This document shows positions 8,285-18,070 of a stretch of 64,000 nt of DNA, piece by piece. How positions within the stretch are numbered: the stretch's first letter is position 1; each line of letters opens with the position of its first letter. The position numbers and the translations under genes were made by a program. Source of the stretch: Chitinophagaceae bacterium. Its GTDB lineage: Bacteria; Bacteroidota; Bacteroidia; Chitinophagales; Chitinophagaceae. The notes under the pieces are model-generated. The model saw only the letters and a program-made list of their open reading frames with translations. It did no database searches and was not told where the DNA came from. The stretch covers positions 124,001 to 188,000 of the forward strand of contig JADJLJ010000002.1 in NCBI GenBank assembly GCA_016710165.1. The letters are read 5' to 3'.

Positions 8285-11200
8285 CTAAATAGTTAGGGAT
8301 ACCATCGCCGTCAAGATCTGGTGTGCCCCCAACCCGTTACCAGAAACACCAACACCGGTATTATTGGCATCTACGTTTTGAGAGAATCCATCGTTATCCG
8401 TATCCACATAATTATCAATAATGCCATCGCCGTCGGTCTCTACACCATATGATTCCACCGCATCAGGTATGCCATCATTATCACTGTCCAGGTCATACTG
8501 GTTGATGATGCCGTCCAGGTCCTTGTCTGCATTATCATTTACACCATCACTGTTACTATCGATAAAGCCGGGGAAGGTCGGGTCAAGGTAATTAGGGATA
8601 GCATTACCATTGGCATCGGCTCCGTAATCGAAATTATCATTTACGCCATCTACGTTGACGTCTATAAAGCCAGGATACGTAGGATCATTCCAGTTTGGAA
8701 TTCCATTACCATTGGCATCCTGCAGGGCAACCGGGTTATTGAATTCAACATAATCCGGGATACCGTCATTATCATCATCAATATCAATGCAATTGTTCAA
8801 TACCGTTAAGGTAACCGGGGTAGGATCTGAATAATTGCAGGAACCTGCGAGGTTCGATGCCGTAGTAGCAACCACCATCCGGTACAGATCTCCGTTGTTG
8901 GCAGGCGTGGTGGCTGAAGGAGGCAAAGTATAAGAATCCACAAATTCAAAATATCCTGATATAGGGGTCAGTGTGGCCACACCCGCAGTGCCGGCAATGT
9001 CGACCCAGTTTGTGCCGCCATCGGTACTGCGTTGCCACTTGTAATAGATATATACATTATAATAAGACCGTACGGTGTCAGAAATTGTCAGTGTTTGTCC
9101 TGCACATACCGTCGGGCTTGCAGAAGGCGAATAGACCATGTTGGGGTAACAGGTACGTATGCTGATATCATCGATCACCCAGTCGTTACCGCCACCACCC
9201 GGGGCATTATTCCGGAAAGTAACCCTGAAATTGCTTTGTGTAGAGTCTGTTTTAAATACAAAGGAACGTCTTACCCAGTTGTTCAGGGTATCGGATCCGG
9301 TTTGTGTTCCACCAAGGCCCTGGTAAACCAGTTCCCCGGTCGTATAATAATCTACCCCGTTGATCTGCATGGCGATATTGGGCCGTACACCTGCAGAGTC
9401 GCCCGCAGCTGTAGGAATATAGCCTGCCGTAGAAGCGCCCCTGCCCATGGAGTCGCAACCGCACTTGTAGCAGATATTCTTAAACCAGGCAGAAACTTCA
9501 TAATAGGTTGCACCGCATGCACCGGCCGCATTGAATTCAAATGCTACGTCGGTCTTATAAGCTGAATTGATTGCCAGCATATAGCCGCACGGATTTGTTG
9601 AACTGATGGGCAGTAATGGATTGCAAGGTAGATTTCCTTTTGCGGTGTTTGTTGAACCGGAATGGTCGCCGGTTATATCCCAAAGTGTAAATACCCGTGC
9701 CGCACCGCCGGGTTTGGCCACGGTCTGGTTGGTAGAATTATTAGCACTTGTATTATTGGCTACGCCGTAGTAATAGTCCTGGGGTGCGTTCGCACCAAAA
9801 GCGGCATAGGTATAATTTGTGTTGGGAGAAGTACCCCTGTTCTGTGAACCGGGACTTGCCGCCGGGGCACCAAATGTTCCGTTGAATTCATCCCCGATAA
9901 CATTTGTTGCAGAAACAGCATCGGGGCAGGCGCCGGGGCTTGCATAAATGATCAGGCTGTCGTTGGGGAAGTTGATCGTATAGAACACGCCGGTAACAGA
10001 GTCCCTGTATCGGAATGCTCCGCCGCCAAAATTTATTTTTGTATCGTATCCTGCATTTACCGTTACCCGGTAAGTTGCCATGATGATACAGGTATTATTA
10101 TAAAAAGAAGGCCTGGAGCTGCTTCGTACAATACCTCCATTGGTGGGAGTGGCCCCGGCACCAATATTGATCCGGATCGCCGTGTCGGTACCAACCCCCG
10201 CAGTAGTGTAATGGCCTGGATCCGCATCCTGGGCATCTGAAAACAGGGTATATATTTTTCCTTCATTGGTCCGGGTTGCGATGGTACCTGCATTCAGGGC
10301 AAATCCCATTCCCGGCGAAAGGGTATCATAGAATGCAACGCTGTCGATGGCCCGGTGCTGGCTGGCAGCATTTTGCCTTACCACCAGGGTGGCCCTTATT
10401 TCCAGCACATCGCCTGGGTTGATGGTTCCTCCCACTGCTCCATCTGTTATATTAGCATATGTTTTGCCATAATCTATCCGGGCACTTCCGGTAGGATTCG
10501 GGTCGGTGATGCAAATATTAAAAGTATATGTACCAGCAGCAACCGGTGCTGCTAAAGTCTGTGTGGTGATCCTCACATAATATGTTGCCCCTACGGTTAA
10601 GCCGGCACCTCCCGGATTTGTTGCCGTATTTCTCGGCGAAGTAGAGCACGCACCTACCTGGGTCAAAGAGCCACAATTGCCGGAGAATAATTGAATACGC
10701 GGACCGGCTGTGGTAAGATTGGCACCTACTGAACTGAGTGTTATTACGGGGTAAGCAGACTGGGCCACAAACATATACCATACTTCAGGTGATAATGCAT
10801 TGCCGCAGGCAGGTAAACCAGCCGTTGCCGTTGCATTGATCAATGTACCCGATACATTGGAACAGGCTACCGCACTGGTCAGTAAAATGGCGCCTGCACA
10901 GGCATCATTGGCCGGTGGGGCGGCGGTTCGGGTTATACAAATATTAAAATTAGCTACCGTACCTGTTCCGGAAGGATTTACGTTAAAATTGGCTATGCGT
11001 ACATAATAGGTTGTGCCATTTACCAATCCCGCTTGCGTAAGTGAAGTACCGGAAACACATGCAATGGAGACCAGCGCCCCGCAATTACCCCCGTATATCT
11101 GGATTCTTGGAGCAGTAAAATTTGCTCCCAGGCTGCTTATCGTAACAGTATGCTGGGCAGCTGCCGTTGCTACAAAACTGTACCATACGTCATAGTAAGT

Positions 11201-12238
11201 ACCTGCGGCAAAACAGCCCAAAGGAGTTGCTGCATTTGCTGTAGCCAGGTCGAGTTTTCCGGCTGTGTTAACACAAGATGCACCAGGGGTTAATGCTATG
11301 GCTCCCGCACATTCGTTATTGGCCGGTGGCTGCTGCACACAGATATTGAAATTCCAGTCGCTGGTGGCTGAAGCAGTAGGGTTTGAAGTTACATATACCC
11401 GTACATAATAGAAAGTACCGATCGTTAATCCCGCAATGGTCATCCGGCCATTGGTAACGGATACCGCCTGGCATCCCAGTGATACAAAACCTGCACAACC
11501 TGCCCCGCTCAGCATTTGAATGTAAGTTGATGCGGCTGAAAGGTTAGAACCTAAATTGTTCACGGTAACTGCATGGGTAGTTGAATTGGCCTGGAAGCTG
11601 AACCACACATCGTAGGTGGTGGTTGCCGTAGCTCCGCCGCAGGCTCCGGTAGGAGCCGAGTTGGTAGCATAACGAAGATTACCGGTAATGGTATTGCAAT
11701 TGGAAGCCGATGTTAAAAGCGTGGCCGTATTGCAATTATCGTTGGCCGGGGGAGGATTCGGGTGCGTTATACAGATATCAAAATTTCCGTTGGAAGTAAC
11801 TGCAGCGCCTACATGGGAAACACGAACATAATAGGTATTGCCGATCGTTAAACCGGTTGCGGTTACGGTTGATCCGGTTGCACAGGCTACCGAAACCAAC
11901 GCAGCACAGGTACCGCTGAATATCTGAACTTCCGGGTTAGTAAAATTACTTCCCCGGTTACTTATTGTTGCCGTATGTGTGGTACCAACAGCCGTAAAGC
12001 TGAACCATACATCATAATGGGTGCCGGCAGAGCAACCGGCAGGAACACCTGCGCTGGCCGTTGCGTTCCGGATGGTATATCCATTATTGTTACAGGAAGT
12101 GCTGGATGTACGGGATATGGCATTGTTACATTCGTCATTGGAAGGTTGTGCAAATACCACCGTTGATAAGAATAAACAAAATGAAAACAACAGTACTGTT
12201 TTTCTACAGGACGTATAGTTGGATAGAATTGCTTTCAT
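8285..12238 (-). CDS. Giant secreted adhesin-like protein, N-terminal 1317 residues (frameshifted at the 3' end)
   Basis: Signal peptide about residues 1-31 (ending VVFAQ). Four tandem domains of about 135 residues follow, each starting with a PPANDxC-type motif, containing YDVWFSF and TYYVRV, and ending NFxICI. After them come a DUF11-like segment (PGDVLEIRATLVVRQ), a lectin/MAM-like region around residues 750-1000, an Ig-like segment with YYKWQRS, and Asp-rich calcium-binding repeats (DIDDDNDGIPDYVE). The frame then stops after a nonsense tail (AHQILTAMVSLTI) caused by a one-base shift at 8326-8330. The intact protein would be about 1800 residues. Probably a surface adhesin or matrix protein; the ligand is unknown. 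Confidence 0.8.
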   Translation of the reverse strand: MKAILSNYTSCRKTVLLFSFCLFLSTVVFAQPSNDECNNAISRTSSTSCNNNGYTIRNATASAGVPAGCSAGTHYDVWFSFTAVGTTHTATISNRGSNFTNPEVQIFSGTCAALVSVACATGSTVTATGLTIGNTYYVRVSHVGAAVTSNGNFDICITHPNPPPANDNCNTATLLTSASNCNTITGNLRYATNSAPTGACGGATATTTYDVWFSFQANSTTHAVTVNNLGSNLSAASTYIQMLSGAGCAGFVSLGCQAVSVTNGRMTIAGLTIGTFYYVRVYVTSNPTASATSDWNFNICVQQPPANNECAGAIALTPGASCVNTAGKLDLATANAATPLGCFAAGTYYDVWYSFVATAAAQHTVTISSLGANFTAPRIQIYGGNCGALVSIACVSGTSLTQAGLVNGTTYYVRIANFNVNPSGTGTVANFNICITRTAAPPANDACAGAILLTSAVACSNVSGTLINATATAGLPACGNALSPEVWYMFVAQSAYPVITLSSVGANLTTAGPRIQLFSGNCGSLTQVGACSTSPRNTATNPGGAGLTVGATYYVRITTQTLAAPVAAGTYTFNICITDPNPTGSARIDYGKTYANITDGAVGGTINPGDVLEIRATLVVRQNAASQHRAIDSVAFYDTLSPGMGFALNAGTIATRTNEGKIYTLFSDAQDADPGHYTTAGVGTDTAIRINIGAGATPTNGGIVRSSSRPSFYNNTCIIMATYRVTVNAGYDTKINFGGGAFRYRDSVTGVFYTINFPNDSLIIYASPGACPDAVSATNVIGDEFNGTFGAPAASPGSQNRGTSPNTNYTYAAFGANAPQDYYYGVANNTSANNSTNQTVAKPGGAARVFTLWDITGDHSGSTNTAKGNLPCNPLLPISSTNPCGYMLAINSAYKTDVAFEFNAAGACGATYYEVSAWFKNICYKCGCDSMGRGASTAGYIPTAAGDSAGVRPNIAMQINGVDYYTTGELVYQGLGGTQTGSDTLNNWVRRSFVFKTDSTQSNFRVTFRNNAPGGGGNDWVIDDISIRTCYPNMVYSPSASPTVCAGQTLTISDTVRSYYNVYIYYKWQRSTDGGTNWVDIAGTAGVATLTPISGYFEFVDSYTLPPSATTPANNGDLYRMVVATTASNLAGSCNYSDPTPVTLTVLNNCIDIDDDNDGIPDYVEFNNPVALQDANGNGIPNWNDPTYPGFIDVNVDGVNDNFDYGADANGNAIPNYLDPTFPGFIDSNSDGVNDNADKDLDGIINQYDLDSDNDGIPDAVESYGVETDGDGIIDNYVDTDNDGFSQNVDANNTGVGVSGNGLGAHQILTAMVSLTI

Positions 12239-12542
12239 AAATGGATTTTATTGTTTTAATCAGGATATATGGATAATAACAGGAAATAAATACATTTAAA
12301 ATTATATACGTTTCATATATAAATTCAATAATGTGTTTTATTCTTTACATAACGGATTATCATATTTTTTATTGTAAATCATCCGCATTCGTGTAATCAA
12401 TATGAAAGTCAGGAATCATTGGATTTTTTTCCGGAAGACTACAATAATTTTCAGAATTAACAGTTAACTACCTTGTTACGTGTATGATGTATACTATACC
12501 CTGGTAATACGTCTGTCCAATAATATCCTAAATTAACCATTC
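12239..12542. promoter_or_regulatory. Divergent intergenic region between the two giant surface-protein genes
   Basis: 304 bp, strongly AT-rich, with no open frame. It must contain the promoters for both outward-facing genes. I could not find a clean TAnnTTTG element for either; no operator palindrome is evident. Confidence 0.4.
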
Positions 12543-15500
12543 ATGAAACCAACAGCTACTCGCATTACCCTTTCCTTGCTTTTCATTTTATTTTTTGCCG
12601 GAACACTGTTTGCACAGCCGCCCAATAACAATTGTGCCAATGCCTCGTTGATCACAACCGATTCAGCCTGTGTTACCGGAACAAGCCGGCTTATCAATCA
12701 AACGCTGAGCCTGGCAACGGGTGACGGGGGTACCATCACAACAACTTGTACAGCCGTTGCCTCTCAGGATGTGTGGTACAGGTTTGTGGCCAAAACCCCG
12801 CAACCGACCATTACGGTAAGCAGTTTAGGCAGCAGTTGGGGCACCACGTTAAAAATACAGTTGTTATCGGGGTCATGCGGTGCTTTTACGGAAGTAGCCT
12901 GTGCCAACAATGCACCGGTTACACCTTCACTTGCCAACCAACTCATACCCGGCAATACCTATTATATAAGGATCCATAAGAACAATACTACAGCGCCAAG
13001 TGGTTCTAATTGGGGATTTACCATTTGTGTTACCGACCCCCTGTCAAGGGGCGGACGCATAAACGAGGTTTTTTCCCGTACGATCCTCTCTGCAGCTTCT
13101 GTGCTTAATTATCCCTGGGAAGTAACTTATGGCCCTGATAATAACCTGTGGGTTACGGAATCAAAAGGATACAGGGTTTACAGGATCAATCCCACTACCG
13201 GGGTAAGAACAACGGTGCTGGATATTTCGCAGAACAGTACTTTTCTTCCATTGGCAGACCGGGTATTTAATTGCCAGTTTGCAAACGGGTCAGGTGCCCA
13301 GGGCGGATTGGCAGGATTAGCAATCCATCCAAAATTTCTGGACCCGACCACACCGGAGAATTATGTTTATGTCTCTTATGTATACAGTTCCAATGGGGGT
13401 TCATCGCCAACCGGAATATTTTTTACAAATCGCCTGGTCCGGTTTACCTATAATACAGGAACAGGGCTTTTAGAGTCACCGGTTTCTTTGTGTGATACAT
13501 TACCCGGCAGCAGCGACCATAATTCACAACGGATAATCATAGCCCCGGTTACCCCGGGCGGAACCAATTACCTTTTTTATGCATCCGGTGACATGGGATC
13601 CGGCCAGTTTGGAAACAGGACCCGCCCGCAAAGGGCGCAGAGCCCTACTTCCTATGAGGGGAAGATACTGAGGTTTAACGTGGCACCTGATGGGGATGCT
13701 GGATTGGCAGCCTGGATACCCAATGACAATCCTTACTCTGCTACCAGTGCGGTATATAGTATAGGAATCAGGAACAACCAGGGTTTTGCCTATGACACGG
13801 CATTGAATATACTTTATGGAGCCTCCCATGGCGCATACAGCGACGATGAAATAAATATCATAGAAGGTTTTAAGAATTACGGACACCCATTGGTACAAGG
13901 ATATGCAGCCGACGGAAACTATAACGGCAACCCGGTTCAGGGCACCAATACCAGTGTTTCTGCCGGTGCGCCTTTCCCCACCAGCAGCGGTGTATCCAGT
14001 TGTCCGCCTGTTGGCAATGAAGCAAATAACGCAATAGCCATAGATGCCAGCGGAAACGGGCTTTACAAAGACCCTCTTTTCTCCGGTTATATTTCCACAC
14101 CCGCCAACATTTTAAATATCTGGCAAACGAACCCGGGCAATGCAGGCTGGCCTTCCGAAGGCTGGTCGGGTCTTGATTTATATTCGAACAAGTACATTCC
14201 CGGTTGGAGAAAATCATTGATGACCAGTGGATTGAAATGGGGGCGTTTGATAAAGCTCAGGCTCGGGTCAGCAGGTACCACAACCCTTCCCAGTAATCTT
14301 TCTTATGGTAATACAGGCGATACGGTCACCTATTTCCAAAGCACGAACCGTTACAGGGACCTGGCATTTGCACCGAATGGAAAAGATATCTTTTTGGTCA
14401 TGGACAACAGTTCTGCCACATCCGGACCTGGTGTTGGAAACCCCACGGTACCCGCTTGCCCCGGATGTGTGTTGAAATATACTTTCCTGGGTTATGCAGA
14501 TGCAGCCGGATTCAGTACGATACCCAAATCCATCGGCGTTACCGATGGGCCGGTAAATACCTGTAACCCGGGTACTACGATAACCATTGATGGTACTAAT
14601 AATTATTTATGGGTGCCTATCACGGGCCCGGATGGGAATATCCTGGCAGAAATAAATGCCATGGGGCAAAACCTTGGCCAGGTCACTTCCTCTTTTTATA
14701 AAAATTCCGGTGGGATCCGTGCCAACGGAGGGGTCCATTACCTCGACAGGAATATTACCATTACGCCGGCGGTTACAAGTTTTGGCACACCGGTTAAAGT
14801 AAGGCTCTATATTTCCAAAGCCGAATTTGATGCACTCGTGGCAGATCCGTTAAGCGGTGTTGGAGCTATCGGGCAACTGAAAGTGCTGAAGAATGACGAT
14901 GCCTGCGGTTCTGGCATTGCTTCATACCCTGCTTTGCTGAACCCTACCAATACCGTTCTTTCCGATCTGCAACACGGCGCCGATGGATATGTGCTGCAGG
15001 TAAACGTTACCGGGTTCTCTTCTTTTTATTTTGCTGCAAGCAATGCAACCCTGCCGTTCAGCCTGATCACATTCACCGGTTCGCTCGAAAATAAAACCAC
15101 CAGCCTGCTGAAATGGAAAACGGCGAATGAGACCAATACATCCAGCTATGTGGTTGAACGGAGTGCCGACGGACAGAATTTCAACCCGATCGGAACCGTT
15201 GCAGCCAGTGGTAATGCATCAACAGAAGCCAATTATAATTTCAGGGACCCTGAAGTTGCCAACGAGCAATCCCTGAACGTTTTTTACCGGTTGAAGATGT
15301 TTGACCTGAATGGCACGTACCGGTATTCAACTGTTGTAAAAGTAACATTGCCTGGTATTCAAAATGACATGACCATCTCTCCAAACCCGGCTGTGACCGA
15401 TGTGAAGGCAAGTGTGACTTCTGCAGAAGAGTGCGATGCAGAATGGCAGGTGATCGATGCCGCCGGCAGGGTGTTGTTGAAAAACTCCGTTTCATTGCGG

Positions 15501-15611
15501 AAAGGGAATAATGACCTGAATATAAATATGAGCCAGATACCTTCCGGTACGTATTACCTGAAGATCAAAGGAACCTGCATCGAATTAAGGAGCAAGTTCC
15601 AGAAATTATAG
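12543..15611 (+). CDS. Secreted PQQ/GSDH-type beta-propeller dehydrogenase-like protein with T9SS sorting domain
   Basis: 1022 residues. Signal peptide (ending GTLFAQ), then one copy of the NNCANA...DVWYRF...YYIRI domain that is repeated four times in the divergent neighbour. From about residue 180 to 610 there is a glucose/sorbosone dehydrogenase-like six-blade propeller: YPWEVTYGPDNNLWVTES, GGLAGLAIHP and YVYVSYVY are typical of this PQQ-dependent family. A beta-rich linker and an FnIII-like stretch (LLKWKTANETNTSSYVVERS) precede a C-terminal T9SS domain (MTISPNPAVTDV ... PSGTYYLKIKG). Probably an extracellular or surface-bound sugar oxidoreductase. PQQ binding is inferred from the family; the substrate is unknown. 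Confidence 0.82.
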   Translation: MKPTATRITLSLLFILFFAGTLFAQPPNNNCANASLITTDSACVTGTSRLINQTLSLATGDGGTITTTCTAVASQDVWYRFVAKTPQPTITVSSLGSSWGTTLKIQLLSGSCGAFTEVACANNAPVTPSLANQLIPGNTYYIRIHKNNTTAPSGSNWGFTICVTDPLSRGGRINEVFSRTILSAASVLNYPWEVTYGPDNNLWVTESKGYRVYRINPTTGVRTTVLDISQNSTFLPLADRVFNCQFANGSGAQGGLAGLAIHPKFLDPTTPENYVYVSYVYSSNGGSSPTGIFFTNRLVRFTYNTGTGLLESPVSLCDTLPGSSDHNSQRIIIAPVTPGGTNYLFYASGDMGSGQFGNRTRPQRAQSPTSYEGKILRFNVAPDGDAGLAAWIPNDNPYSATSAVYSIGIRNNQGFAYDTALNILYGASHGAYSDDEINIIEGFKNYGHPLVQGYAADGNYNGNPVQGTNTSVSAGAPFPTSSGVSSCPPVGNEANNAIAIDASGNGLYKDPLFSGYISTPANILNIWQTNPGNAGWPSEGWSGLDLYSNKYIPGWRKSLMTSGLKWGRLIKLRLGSAGTTTLPSNLSYGNTGDTVTYFQSTNRYRDLAFAPNGKDIFLVMDNSSATSGPGVGNPTVPACPGCVLKYTFLGYADAAGFSTIPKSIGVTDGPVNTCNPGTTITIDGTNNYLWVPITGPDGNILAEINAMGQNLGQVTSSFYKNSGGIRANGGVHYLDRNITITPAVTSFGTPVKVRLYISKAEFDALVADPLSGVGAIGQLKVLKNDDACGSGIASYPALLNPTNTVLSDLQHGADGYVLQVNVTGFSSFYFAASNATLPFSLITFTGSLENKTTSLLKWKTANETNTSSYVVERSADGQNFNPIGTVAASGNASTEANYNFRDPEVANEQSLNVFYRLKMFDLNGTYRYSTVVKVTLPGIQNDMTISPNPAVTDVKASVTSAEECDAEWQVIDAAGRVLLKNSVSLRKGNNDLNINMSQIPSGTYYLKIKGTCIELRSKFQKL

Positions 15612-15648
15612 ACCCCGCCAGGGTTGAATTAAAATGCAGCCGTAAAAG

Positions 15649-15680
15649 ATCTTTTGAGAGGCCTAACCCTCTCAAAAGAT
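15649..15680 (+). terminator. Rho-independent terminator
   Basis: Perfect 13-bp stem ATCTTTTGAGAGG / CCTCTCAAAAGAT with a 6-base loop, followed by TTTTGG and further on seven Ts. It ends the GSDH-like gene. Confidence 0.85.
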
Positions 15681-15732
15681 TTTGGCTCATTTTTTAAAAA
15701 AACAAAATAGCTTCGCTAACTAACCAGCTTCC

Positions 15733-17811
15733 ATGAAAAAGATTACACATGCCTTATTTACCCTCCTTCTGTTGCATCAATATTCGATTGCACAGGAAAG
15801 ACCGGGTACAGACTCTTCCACAACGCTTAACGAGGTTATTATAACCGCCTTTGAACAAAACAGGGTGATCAATAGCGGCACCATCGTGAAGGTGATCAGT
15901 AACAGCAATGCCGACAGGTATAATAAATCATCTCTTGTAAGTGCATTTAATACAATAGCCGGGGTCAGGATGGAAGAACGTTCCCCGGGAAGTTACCGCA
16001 TCAATATGCGGGGCAGTTCACTCCGGTCGCCTTTTGGGGTACGCAATGTAAAAGTTTACTGGAACGATATTCCCATAACCGATGCCGGGGGCAACACCTA
16101 TTTCAACCAGTTCGCCTATAATAATTTTTCTTCCATCGAACTGTTTAAAGGCCCCGCAGGCAGTATGTATGGCGCCGGTACCGGCGGGTTGCTGCTGATG
16201 CACAGTTTTGACAATGCCTGGAAGCCTTCTGTGAGCCTGGAATACATTACCGGCAGTTATGGGTTACAGAACATATTTACTTCGGTTGGATTTGGAGAGA
16301 AAAATTCCCAAAGCCTGCTTACCTATGCCCATAATCAAAGTGATGGTTACCGCAACCACAGCTCAAGCAAAAGAGACAATGTGAGTTTTGTCTCCCGGTA
16401 TAAGATATCCGGCAGGCAACAGTTAACGGCGGCTGTTTTATACGACAATTTATTTTATGAGACCCCGGGTGGACTGACGAAAGCGGAATACCTTGCCAAT
16501 CCAAAACAGGCAAGGCCTGCTGCGGGTAGTTTTCCCAGTGCAGATGCTTCAAAAGCAGCGATCTACCAGCAGAACTTTACGGCCGGATTAAATCATGCGT
16601 ACAATTTTACCGCTGCATTTAAAAACTCCACCTCTGTTTATGGCTCTTTTGCCCAGGTAAAGAATCCCACATTCCGTAACTATGAACGCCGCAACGAGCC
16701 GGGTTTTGGGGGAAGAACTTCGTTCATCTATGATAAAAAGCTAAAGGACGCTGATCTGAAAATAGTAGCGGGGGGAGAATGGCAGGCAGCTTATTTCAAT
16801 ACCCAGGTTTCTAAAAATAAGAATGGGAACCCCGATACGCTTCAAACCAATGACGATATTCAATATTCGGCTTACAGCCTCTTTACACAGGCCGATATCA
16901 GCATCAGGGATAACTGGATCATTACTGCAGGGGTCAGTATCAACCGGTCGGAAGTGGATTTTACCAGGCTGAATCTGTACCCGTTAACAGAGCAGGGACG
17001 TACCTATAAAAGTGAATTCTCACCAAGGATATCGGTGCAGAAAAGGATAAAAAGCAATCATACTGTCTTTGCGAGTGTTTCAAAAGGATTTTCTCCGCCT
17101 ACTATTTCCGAGTTGCTTCCTTCTACCGGGGTGATCAGTACCTTCCTGGAGGCAGAAAAGGGCATCAACTATGAAATGGGCGGAAGGGTAAGCTTATTGA
17201 AAAACAAACTGCGTATAGAGGCTACCGGATTTTATTTTAAACTGGATAATGCATTGGTAACAAGGAAAGACAGTTCCAATGCGGATTATTATGTGAATGC
17301 CGGGAATACCAGGCAAAAAGGTCTGGAAATAAGTGCTGATTACTCCACTGCTTTTTCCCGGAGTTCATTGCTGGAACAAATAGGAATTAAAACGGCCTGG
17401 GCACTGAACGATTTTAAATACGGTGATTTTAAGAAAGGCAAAACTGATTTTTCCGGCAAGCGGTTGCCGAGTGTACCCGGCAACACCCTCTCTGTTATGG
17501 GAGATGTACGGTTTAAGAAGGGTCTTTATTTTAACTGCACGTATTATTATGCATCAAAAATATTCCTGGATGATGCCAATGCCGTGGCCGCAGATCCCTA
17601 TCATTTAGTTGGCTGCCGGGCAGGCTGGAAGCCCGCTGCCATATCAAAAGTTAAATTAAATATTTACAGCGGGGTTGATAACCTGCTGGATGAAACCTAT
17701 AGCTTGGGCAACGATATCAATGCCGCAGCCGGGCGTTATTACAATGCTGCACCAAAACGGAATTTTTATGTGGGCGTTTCCGTTCAGTGGAACTATTCGA
17801 AAAAAAACTGA
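15733..17811 (+). CDS. TonB-dependent outer-membrane receptor
   Basis: 692 residues with a signal peptide (ending YSIAQE). The plug domain covers roughly residues 35-160: a TonB-box-like start (TLNEVIITAFEQN), INMRGSSLRSPFGVRNVKVYWNDIPITDAGGN split over conserved plug motifs, and SIELFKGPAGSMYGAG. The remainder is a 22-strand barrel with the typical late segments GLEISADYS and NLLDETYSLGND. It lacks the N-terminal carboxypeptidase-like domain of SusC proteins and resembles siderophore/haem or cobalamin receptors more than glycan receptors. The substrate cannot be deduced; no regulator or periplasmic binding protein is adjacent. Confidence 0.88.
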   Translation: MKKITHALFTLLLLHQYSIAQERPGTDSSTTLNEVIITAFEQNRVINSGTIVKVISNSNADRYNKSSLVSAFNTIAGVRMEERSPGSYRINMRGSSLRSPFGVRNVKVYWNDIPITDAGGNTYFNQFAYNNFSSIELFKGPAGSMYGAGTGGLLLMHSFDNAWKPSVSLEYITGSYGLQNIFTSVGFGEKNSQSLLTYAHNQSDGYRNHSSSKRDNVSFVSRYKISGRQQLTAAVLYDNLFYETPGGLTKAEYLANPKQARPAAGSFPSADASKAAIYQQNFTAGLNHAYNFTAAFKNSTSVYGSFAQVKNPTFRNYERRNEPGFGGRTSFIYDKKLKDADLKIVAGGEWQAAYFNTQVSKNKNGNPDTLQTNDDIQYSAYSLFTQADISIRDNWIITAGVSINRSEVDFTRLNLYPLTEQGRTYKSEFSPRISVQKRIKSNHTVFASVSKGFSPPTISELLPSTGVISTFLEAEKGINYEMGGRVSLLKNKLRIEATGFYFKLDNALVTRKDSSNADYYVNAGNTRQKGLEISADYSTAFSRSSLLEQIGIKTAWALNDFKYGDFKKGKTDFSGKRLPSVPGNTLSVMGDVRFKKGLYFNCTYYYASKIFLDDANAVAADPYHLVGCRAGWKPAAISKVKLNIYSGVDNLLDETYSLGNDINAAAGRYYNAAPKRNFYVGVSVQWNYSKKN

Positions 17812-17903
17812 TACCTGCAGGCTGGTATGAACCGGATGGGTGCCCGGTAAAAAATATTCCCCAAATACATGAAAGGGTAGTGCATCTGTTTTAAAAAATA
17901 GTT

Positions 17904-17926
17904 GTCAGCCTGAGCTTGTCGAAGGC
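17904..17926 (+). repeat. Dispersed intergenic repeat (GTCAGCCTGAGCTTGTCGAA type)
   Basis: The core AGCCTGAGCTTGTCGAAGGC is a palindrome-derived sequence found scattered between genes in many bacterial genomes. A partial second arm (ACAGCCTGACACG) follows at about 17970. Noted from memory of the motif, not from a search. Confidence 0.45.
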
Positions 17927-18022
17927 GATTTAACAGTACGATAAGCTTCTACATCCCCATAGTCATCGGGACAGCCTGACACGATTTATGGTTCAACATT
18001 TTCAAACGGATGCACTTCCATG

Positions 18023-18052
18023 AAATGCCCCCCGGGACCGGGGGGCATTTTT
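18023..18052 (+). terminator. Terminator between TonB receptor gene and rsmA
   Basis: Stem ATGCCCCCC / GGGGGGCAT (9 bp, loop GGGACC) followed by TTTTT. It lies directly upstream of the rsmA promoter element, separating the two transcription units. Confidence 0.75.
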
Positions 18053-18056
18053 ACTG

Positions 18057-18064
18057 TACTTTTG
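18057..18064 (+). promoter_or_regulatory. Bacteroidota -7 promoter element for rsmA
   Basis: TACTTTTG fits TAnnTTTG, the -7 element recognised by the Bacteroidota primary sigma factor. It ends 6 bases before the ATG, implying an almost leaderless mRNA. No clear -33 TTTG is seen. Confidence 0.5.
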
Positions 18065-18070
18065 CAATGA

